From positions 868,001-932,000 of the forward strand of contig JAALGY010000010.1 in assembly GCA_032358165.1 (NCBI GenBank): a stretch of DNA of 64,000 nucleotides. Reading direction: 5' to 3'. Shown in pieces: positions 57,551-64,000 of this stretch (position 1 is its first letter; every line of letters starts with the position of its first letter). Below the pieces are notes generated by a model. That model did not search any database. It was not told the origin of the DNA and saw only the letters and a list, made by a program, of their open reading frames with translations. Origin of the DNA: Diplosphaera chodatii (taxonomy: Eukaryota > Chlorophyta > Trebouxiophyceae > Prasiolales > Stichococcaceae). A program made the translations under genes and the position numbers.

Positions 57551-59864
57551 TCAGCTGATAGTCCAGCAGCACGAAGCACGCCAAACAAAATCGAGCAGTG
57601 AAGTGGCACGAATCATCTGAATAAGCACAGGAGGGAGTGCAGCGTGCTGCGCACACCCGTCGCTGTCAGGGCTGGGGCTGGCGTCGCGCATGTTGACGTG
57701 CCTGGCTGCCGGCGTGGGTGCCTGCCCGCTGCCGGGCATCGCCTTGCGCGGCAGGGCTGCACAATACACGGCAGGAGTTCGGCTCTCATCCAGCTGCTGA
57801 CGATGGTTGAGGACCCCAGATACTCGTGAGATGTCATAATGCTTTATGCGGCTGGTCAGTGGCCGACGGCACCGATGAGGCGCTGTCAATGTGCAGCCGA
57901 CTCACTGCATCGTCTGTGGCCGGCGCTGACTGTCCCGTCCTCCGGGCAGGGCACGCAGGCGGTCTGCCCCGGCAGCCTCTGGAACGCGCGGCCTGTGTGA
58001 GCAGGGGTGCAGTCGCCTTCGAAGGACTGCCCTGTAGCAGGGGCAGGAGGCACAGCCTCCACCGGTTGAGGGTTCGCAGCCGCAGTGCACAGCAACCCCA
58101 ACGCTGAACCGGCTGCCACCCTGCAGCATCCGATGCCATGCAGTCTTGCTGTGCGGTGCCGTGCTGCCATCACCTGTGCACTCGACGCAGCGCTGCGTGC
58201 CGGCCTGCGCTTTGACGGTGCCGGGCGGGCACTGCTCCACGCCGCCCGGCACAGCCGCCGGCTGGTACCCTGCCTTGGGCACTGCAGACGCCAAACCACA
58301 AGATGTGATGAGTTGAAACGACCTGCATGCGCTCAGCAGCGCAGGCATGTACAGCGGCATGTGAGGTACGTTGAGCAGAGATCTCCATTGTTTGACATAG
58401 AGCTGTATTGCAGCTGACACCACTGCAAGATGCAGAAGGGAAGGGATGGATGTTGGGTCAGTTCCTGGGGTGTCGTGGCACCTGGCCAGCCGTCGACGAC
58501 GGTGACGCGGGCGGGGTCGCTGGGCGCGACGCACCAGTTGAAGCGGTCCGGCTCCCGGGAGCACTCCGCGCACCGCCCGTAGTGCGCCTGCGGCCAGCCG
58601 AAACATTACAGGTGTGATGGGACCTTAAGTGTGGCCTTGACTCTTGGGATGGTCCGCTGCTGGCACCATGGTCGGGAGACACTAAGCAGCAGCAGGGCTG
58701 GGCCCCGATACGGGCGCATCAAGACAGCATCGTCTTCAAGTGAGGGCTGAGCGTGAGATTGTGTACGTGGCGGGTGACAGGCGGGCAGCAGCGTGCTGTT
58801 CTTTTCACTGGAGATCTGTGTTGTGCAAGTGCTGATGGGTGGGCGCGCGCACCTCAGCGCACTCCTGCCGCCGCCGCTGCGCCTCCCGGCACAGCTCGTT
58901 TTGGCTGGCGTCCCCCGCGCTGCAGTCCGGCTGCGAAACGGACACCGCACACATGAGGCGGCAGCAGGCCGGGCAGCATCTGGATGGCTGCAATAAGCGT
59001 GGATGATGATGCGGCAGCAGCCCAGGGACGGCCTGAAAGCGCACAGAACAGCCCCAAGGCAGCATGCTGGTTGCCTGAGAAGGACGACCTGGCTCAAATA
59101 GGTGACACTAAGCCCTGCACCTGCTCAACGCTGGCATCTGATGGGCTCTGCAGCGGCGCCGCTGCATCATTCAGGTCTGCGGGGGCCATGGGATCCCGGC
59201 TGCCGGTGTCTGCTGACTGCTGGTCCTCCCCAGGCTTGTCTGCGTAGCCGCTGCTGTCACTGTCGCCGCCCTGCAGCGGGCTGGCCTGCGCTGCCGCTGC
59301 CGCTGCCGCTGCTTCTGAGGAGCTCTGCTGCGGCGCGGGCTGTGTTGTGGTGACCTGCCTCGCGGCAGGCGGGCCGCCGGAATCCGCCGTGCCCCTGATG
59401 GCGAACCCGATGACTGCCACCACCATCACGACTGTCGCCGCCACCGCCAGGCGCCTGTACAGCCTGCCGCGGCCTGTTGGACCGTCTGATTGCGCGGGCT
59501 TCAGCAGCTTGTGCTCCGCCAGGTTGCAGTTCACGGTGTAGTGGCCCCTGCAGTGCATGACGCAGCATGTAAGAAACCTCCGTGTAGAGTCTGCACGCGT
59601 CGGGCTGAGAGCAGCGCATGCTTGGGGGTCGGGTGGTCACGGGGTTCAAAGGCCAAAGGCTGCGCTGCTGGCAGGGAGGCCGCGGCACTGCCTGCAGACC
59701 CTCGCATAGCAATGACTTGCTCATGCAGATGCAGCACGGGTGCATTGGGTTGTGGACCAGTGGTTGCACCTGCCCGGCGTGCACGAGCTGTCAGACGGAC
59801 TGGCCGATGCCGAGGAGTCCGGCAAACCGTCACGCAGCGGCGCCTTCATGTCAGACGTGGTCAT
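57551..59864 (-). CDS. Cys-rich single-pass membrane protein (GCC2/GCC3-like repeats)
   Basis: Seven minus-strand exons: 59770-59864, 59121-59547, 58853-58930, 58482-58587, 58174-58281, 57906-58031, 57551-57756. Phases match; 381 residues. A Ser-rich cytosolic start (MTTSDMKAPLRDG) is followed by RGRLYRRLAVAATVVMVVAV near residues 60-80, a basic-then-hydrophobic type II membrane anchor. Next come a low-complexity Ala/Ser/Asp stem of about 90 residues and a Cys-rich part: PDCSAGDASQNELC, YGRCAECSREPDRFNWC, VEQCPPGTVKAQAGTQRCVE and RLPGQTACVPCPEDGTVSAG. The last two resemble the GCC2/GCC3 (ephrin-receptor-like) repeats of secreted or surface proteins. No catalytic domain is visible; a cell-surface or wall-facing role is inferred. 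The last exon (ending CCWTIS) is the least certain. Confidence 0.65.
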
Positions 59865-60975
59865 GGTGGGCAGTCAAAGGCAAGAATCCCGCTTTGCTCG
59901 ATGGGTGAGCAGACTTCTGAGCCAGTAATCTTGCATGGGGCTGGTGTCGCACACCGACCCCCTCAGTGACAACTTCCCTGCAGATGGCCAGCTAGCGGTG
60001 CCAGATTACCTACGGGCCTGTCCGCCCCTACGTCTTCCGCGCCTACTCAGTATTGACCAGGAATGAAGCCTGAAATCTGCTGTGAAGACCTCTAGATGAA
60101 GTAGAAACCCCGCTGGACATTGCAGTTGCATAGCAGGTCCACCACGACTATGCATGCGACTTTCTGAGTCATTCAGGGGTATACTCCATGCGTTTGACCG
60201 TGCTGGAACGTTAAACGCTCTTTTGGGTTCTTGCGAGCCATATTAGCCGAGGGATCAGCGATATCAGATAGGACCGTTGCGCTGCCCGGTGCGACTGCAC
60301 GACTGCAGTCCGTACCTCACCTCGACTACGCCGGACAGACTCAATCCGACGCCGTGCCAGATGACTGTCAACAACAAACCACTGATCTGACTGTCGACTT
60401 CACCAACGCTGTTGCTTGAGTGTGATTGCCATGTGCGTTACTGGCCCCTGCTCACAGCACAAGACAAGCACTGTACTGACTGCACTGCTGCCGTCAGACA
60501 GCCGGCCTGCGCAGTCTGACCTGGTGAAACCATAGTGGTCTGAGCTGCCTGTTGCTGCTTGGTCTCAGACGCAACACGCGACACATATGTGAGGTCCCTA
60601 CGGCCAACTTTCATGCTCCCCCTCAGCCGTTGTTCTGTCTGTGGGTGATCCGCTGGCACGGTGCGTGCACGCTGCGGAGCCTGCCATCTGGCAATACTGT
60701 GGCCACTAACCACTATTGCCACCGCGTGTCAATCAGCCTTATAGTTAACTTATGATGTACTTGAGCAGCTGTGTCACGAAGCTGCTAAAATGTCTGGCGA
60801 CCTTGAGAACCTGGGGCACAGACATCATGCCGAAGTACCGACGGAGACACCAAGCCGGCCATGACACGCTTTTAGAGGGCAGTCACATCAGAAGATCCAC
60901 ATGCAGCATGCTGCATGACAACCTTGCCCCATAGGCAATAACGCAGTTCTTGACTCAGTCAGCCATTGCTCATCC
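59865..60975. other. Intergenic region
   Basis: About 1.1 kb between two minus-strand genes. No gene or repeat was recognised; it should hold the promoter of the Cys-rich gene and the 3' UTR of the cupin gene. Small RNA genes cannot be ruled out by eye. Confidence 0.4.
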
Positions 60976-62268
60976 TCAAACGTAGGCCGAAGGGAACGGT
61001 TTTGTGCCCAATGCGCCGTCGATCACGTACGGCACGATGACCGTCTCCATCAGCCGCCATACCGGCCTAGGTATGTCCGCCAGCTGGACTCCGCCGCTGA
61101 CAAAGGACGACAGCAGCTGCGGCAGCGGGGCGCGGCCCAGGGACCCATAGTCCAGCGCGAGGCCTGCACGCACCAACATGGCAGATGCGGTTCGTCATGT
61201 GCATGCTACATGCTCGGAGCAATCATCCTGTTCATTCACAGTAGCAGTGCGATGCAGCATGCGCTGCCTGCACAGCAGCTCGGCACCCGTCATGGTGCGG
61301 AAGAACTTCTCGGCGTTCAGCGGCGGCGCCAGGGAGACCTCTGCGCAGCACTCGCAGCGCATGTCAGCGGCTGGTGCCAGCGGAAACAATATGCCATCGA
61401 GTCCGTGCGGCTGCAAGTGTCAGGGCAAGCCCAGCAGTGCACACGCACCCAGGCCCAGCTCCGTGGTGTTCCGGGCGTTCCAGAAGGTGTGCGGGCGGCC
61501 CGGCGGGATGCACACTGGCTGCTCCGCTTTTGGGGTGCCGCCCACCACCCCACCCTCCTCGCCATCCAGCACGTACGCAAAGTGGCCCCTCCTGCAATGC
61601 GAGCAGAGCACAAGGTTTGGCTGCAGGCAGGCTAGGCATGTGTTGCGAGCTCCAGCGAACCTTCATCCCTGTGCTCGCGCATTCATTCAGTCTCAGCAGG
61701 TGCAGCATTGGAAGCTGCGCTCGGTGGTCTGTGGCCGATGCAAGTGGTGGATCGTAACGGATGTAGCTTCTTGAAGTGTGGGAGAGCTCACTTGACAAGG
61801 AAGCACTCCGTCTGCGTGTTGTGGATGTGCAGCGGCGGCGACGCGGACTTGCCCGGCAGCGCCCCGGCCATGCCCGGCCGCACCAGAGCGCTCATCACAA
61901 ACCAGCGCTTGCCGTCCGCATCGGTGCGGTAGCTGAAGCTGCGACTGCAGCGACAGCGCAGCAGGGGTCAACGACGTGATGGCCTTGCAGCAGCGCATGG
62001 CCATGATCTCGCGCCACTCCTCACTTCGATCCCCATCAGCTGAGAACACAGGCCTGACTACGTGACACGAGTCAGCCCTACTTGTCTTCCACATGCGCTT
62101 CAGAGCGCACCGCTCGCCGGAGTTGTCGAGTGAGTCCTCGAACACGCCACCGGTGCCGGTGAGCATTGTGCGCTTGAAGCTGTCAGCCCGGAGCCTGTAT
62201 GCCATGACGGCCACGACCCCCATGAGCACAGCTGTTCTCAGTAGGCTGAGGCCTGACGGCCAAGCCAT
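60976..62268 (-). CDS. Membrane-anchored cupin-domain protein, copy 1
   Basis: Five minus-strand exons: 62111-62268, 61792-61944, 61449-61591, 61287-61340, 60976-61163. Phases match; 231 residues. Residues 8-24 (SLLRTAVLMGVVAVMAY) form a signal peptide or anchor. Cupin motif 1 is PPLHIHNTQTECFLV near residue 90 (HxHx4E, the metal-binding set), with upstream GALPGKSASPPLH. Motif 2 is IPPGRPHTFWN near 135 (PxGxxHxxxN). The C-terminal 65 residues form a helical tail (LGRAPLPQLLSSFVS). Cupins include oxygenases, isomerases and non-enzymatic binders, so no reaction is assigned. A diverged paralogue lies head-to-head on the + strand 495 bp away with matching intron positions. Confidence 0.82.
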
Positions 62269-62763
62269 GCTGCGCTGACAGTTGCAGCTGCACACGCTGG
62301 AGGGCTATAGTCAGGTGTTGACACACATCGAGGAGGCAGTGATGATGTGCAACTGCTAACTTGCTCTGCAGCAGCGCTCAAGATGCATGTACTGTAGCAC
62401 GCATTCAGAGCATGTCACAACATCCAAAAACAGGACGCAATTCACGTGAAATGCTCAGGCGACGGTTGCCACTCTGGCATGCAGGGCTGACGTCAGCTGC
62501 AAGGTGGCGCTGTTGATCAAACGAGGGAGGTGGATCTGGAGATCCAGGGAAGTGGGAAGTCAGCAACGCACGGGGGATCACACGCCTGTCCGACAATGCA
62601 CAAAACACGCAGATCTGCAGCTAGCCTGAAGCAGGTGAGCAAGGTTGCGACGTCATTTGACGAGGTCAGCATTTCGCCAACAAGACGGTTGTCCATGTAC
62701 GTGCCGTCTGACGTTTGCAGGCCCGCGTGCCAGGATGCACTGGTGACGGGGCATTGCCATCCG
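62269..62763. promoter_or_regulatory. Shared divergent promoter region of the cupin pair
   Basis: Four hundred and ninety-five bp separate the two cupin start codons. It should hold both promoters; no TATA box stood out. The plus-strand open frame from 62530 extends into it but lacks a signal leader, so the ATG at 62764 was chosen. Confidence 0.45.
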
Positions 62764-64000
62764 ATGCAGCCGCTGTCCGCTCGGGCGTGCTTCGTGATTT
62801 TGACAGCGTTCCTGGCCGGCATAGTAGCTCAGAGCAGATACACGCAGCATCGACAGAAGCGAACCACCCTCAGAGGCGACACCTTCAGCGATGAGGCACC
62901 AGGCCACGAGTGAGTGCCCAGCATGTGCACCTGTCCTGCCATGCTGCAAACCGCATGCGGCTGCCTCAGAAATGCTTCAGCGAGCATGCACGCGAGCTAA
63001 ATGTCGCGTCAACTGTTGCAGATGGACGTACAAATTCAGGCACAGCATCGTCACCAACAGCTCCAGCGGGCAGCGCATGAGCCTGTTCGAGTCGCAGGTG
63101 GCCACGTTTGTGCACACGTAGCAGTCACGCATGCTGCAAGCGCCTGTTGTCTGTGCAGTGGGTACTTCGCAAGCTACCTCACGAGCCTCTCCTGCATGGT
63201 CACATCTGCACCCTGCCTGCAGGCGCGTGCGGGCACCCCTGGAGCGTTGCCGGGGCGGTCAGCCTCGCCGCCGCTGCACAGCCATAGGTCGCAGACAGAG
63301 TGCTTCAGCGTCAGGTACGGCAGCAAGCTGCTTCACCACTGCGACCAGGCTGTAGCCAGGACTTCGCCATGCCGTGCAGCGCTTGTTTTGGGTGCACAGC
63401 ACGGCGGACCACTGACGCGTGTTCATGTGCTGCAGGCGAGGGGTCATTGGTTATTTCAGGGACGGCGTAGAAGGACACATTGCAGCAGACAGCGAGGCAG
63501 CACGGCAGCCGGTGTGCGTGCCGCCTGGCATGTCACATGCCTTTTGGAATGCGGCAGGGGACACAGACTTGCATGTAGATGTGAGGAGCTGTTCCGACAC
63601 TGGCATTGGAGTACCACATATTCGTATCTTCAGTATTGCCGTGGTGCTCTCAGTTGCTCCAGCTGCAAAACCGTGTCGACAAAGGGGCTGAGTGTTTATC
63701 TGTCCGTTGCCAGGTGACCCTGACACCGCCTGGCAATTCGGAAGCCTACTTCCGCACACTCACAGGTAACAATCTGCACGTTTGTTTTCACTGTATCTTT
63801 GCTCAGCATGTGGCTGCCACAGTAACGGGCCAGCAGCTGCCAGCGTTGCACGCAGTGCTCACCTACACATCGTCAGCATATGCTTCATCCTGGGGCCTCC
63901 AAGCATATCAGCCTTCAATTGACCTCACTACTGTTTACAACACAGGCTTTGCGGGTGACCAGGGTGGGATCGAGCTCAGCGCCCTGCACCTGCTGGTGGA
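62764..64000 (+). CDS. Membrane-anchored cupin-domain protein, copy 2 (partial, runs off window)
   Basis: Exons: 62764-62909, 63022-63097, 63223-63314, 63436-63580, 63714-63765, 63946 to beyond 64000. Phases match; about 188 residues are visible. The leader SARACFVILTAFLAGIVA fits a signal peptide or anchor. Cupin motif 1 is PPLHSHRSQTECFSV (HxHx4E kept), preceded by GALPGRSASPPLH. Motif 2 is VPPGMSHAFWNAA. It then reads VTLTPPGNSEAYFRTLTG, matching VSLAPPLNAEKFFRTMTG of copy 1. The C-terminal helical tail begins GFAGDQGG and is cut by the window end. One intron (63098-63222) is extra compared with copy 1; the other positions agree, so the pair arose by inverted duplication. Confidence 0.82.

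Noticed and set aside
57073..57601. Open frames encoding poly-Ala, poly-Leu, poly-Gln or poly-Ser
   Set aside because: They are only readings of the (GCT)22 microsatellite in different frames and strands, without conserved flanks.

Overview
The window is nuclear DNA of a green alga (Chlorophyta). The genes are split by many short introns (mostly 50-200 nt, GT donors, TGCAG acceptors). Coding sequence is GC- and Ala-rich. The gene content is that of a photosynthetic eukaryote: a plastid DUF1995 protein, mitochondrial complex I NDUFA12, APC6/CDC16, Ro60 and Golgi glycosylation. The genus cannot be fixed from sequence alone. All gene models below were built by hand, by joining reading frames at splice sites with matching phase and comparing the result with remembered family consensus. 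No alignment was run.

Region 1 (1-18.8 kb) is a head-to-tail array of seven related genes on the + strand (copies A-G). Each has seven exons with the same intron positions and phases. Each encodes a basic N-terminus, an F-box-like segment and a leucine-rich body of about 400 residues. Four copies (A, B, D, G) are intact. C has a disturbed last acceptor, E a one-base frameshift and F a frameshift with an early stop. Spacers are also duplicated. About 115-145 bp upstream of each start lies a CCGTAC-type element, usually paired 10-16 bp apart; this is the core bound by SBP-box (SPL/CRR1-like) factors.

Region 2 (19-30 kb): NDUFA12 (-) lies divergent from a plastid DUF1995 gene (+). Then come a TMEM53/DUF829 gene (-) and the APC6/CDC16 homologue (-). 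CDC16 carries two partial exon duplications.

Region 3 (30.6-42.8 kb): a roughly 839-residue protein of unknown family (+), then a 19-exon Ro60/TROVE gene (+) with a long acidic/Ala-Pro-rich insertion.

Region 4 (43.5-49.1 kb): on the - strand, a type II membrane glycosyltransferase of the fucosyltransferase kind and a plastid protein with two thioredoxin-fold (GST_N-like) domains.

Region 5 (49.9-56.5 kb): on the + strand, an M14 carboxypeptidase of the cytosolic (Nna1-like) type with an N-terminal hydrophobic leader, and an SDR oxidoreductase whose catalytic Lys is Gln.

Region 6 (57.1-64 kb): a (GCT)22 microsatellite, a Cys-rich single-pass membrane protein (-), and a divergent pair of paralogous membrane-anchored cupins (- and +), the second cut by the window end.

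No mobile element, CRISPR array, rRNA or tRNA was recognised, but RNA genes were not searched for systematically.
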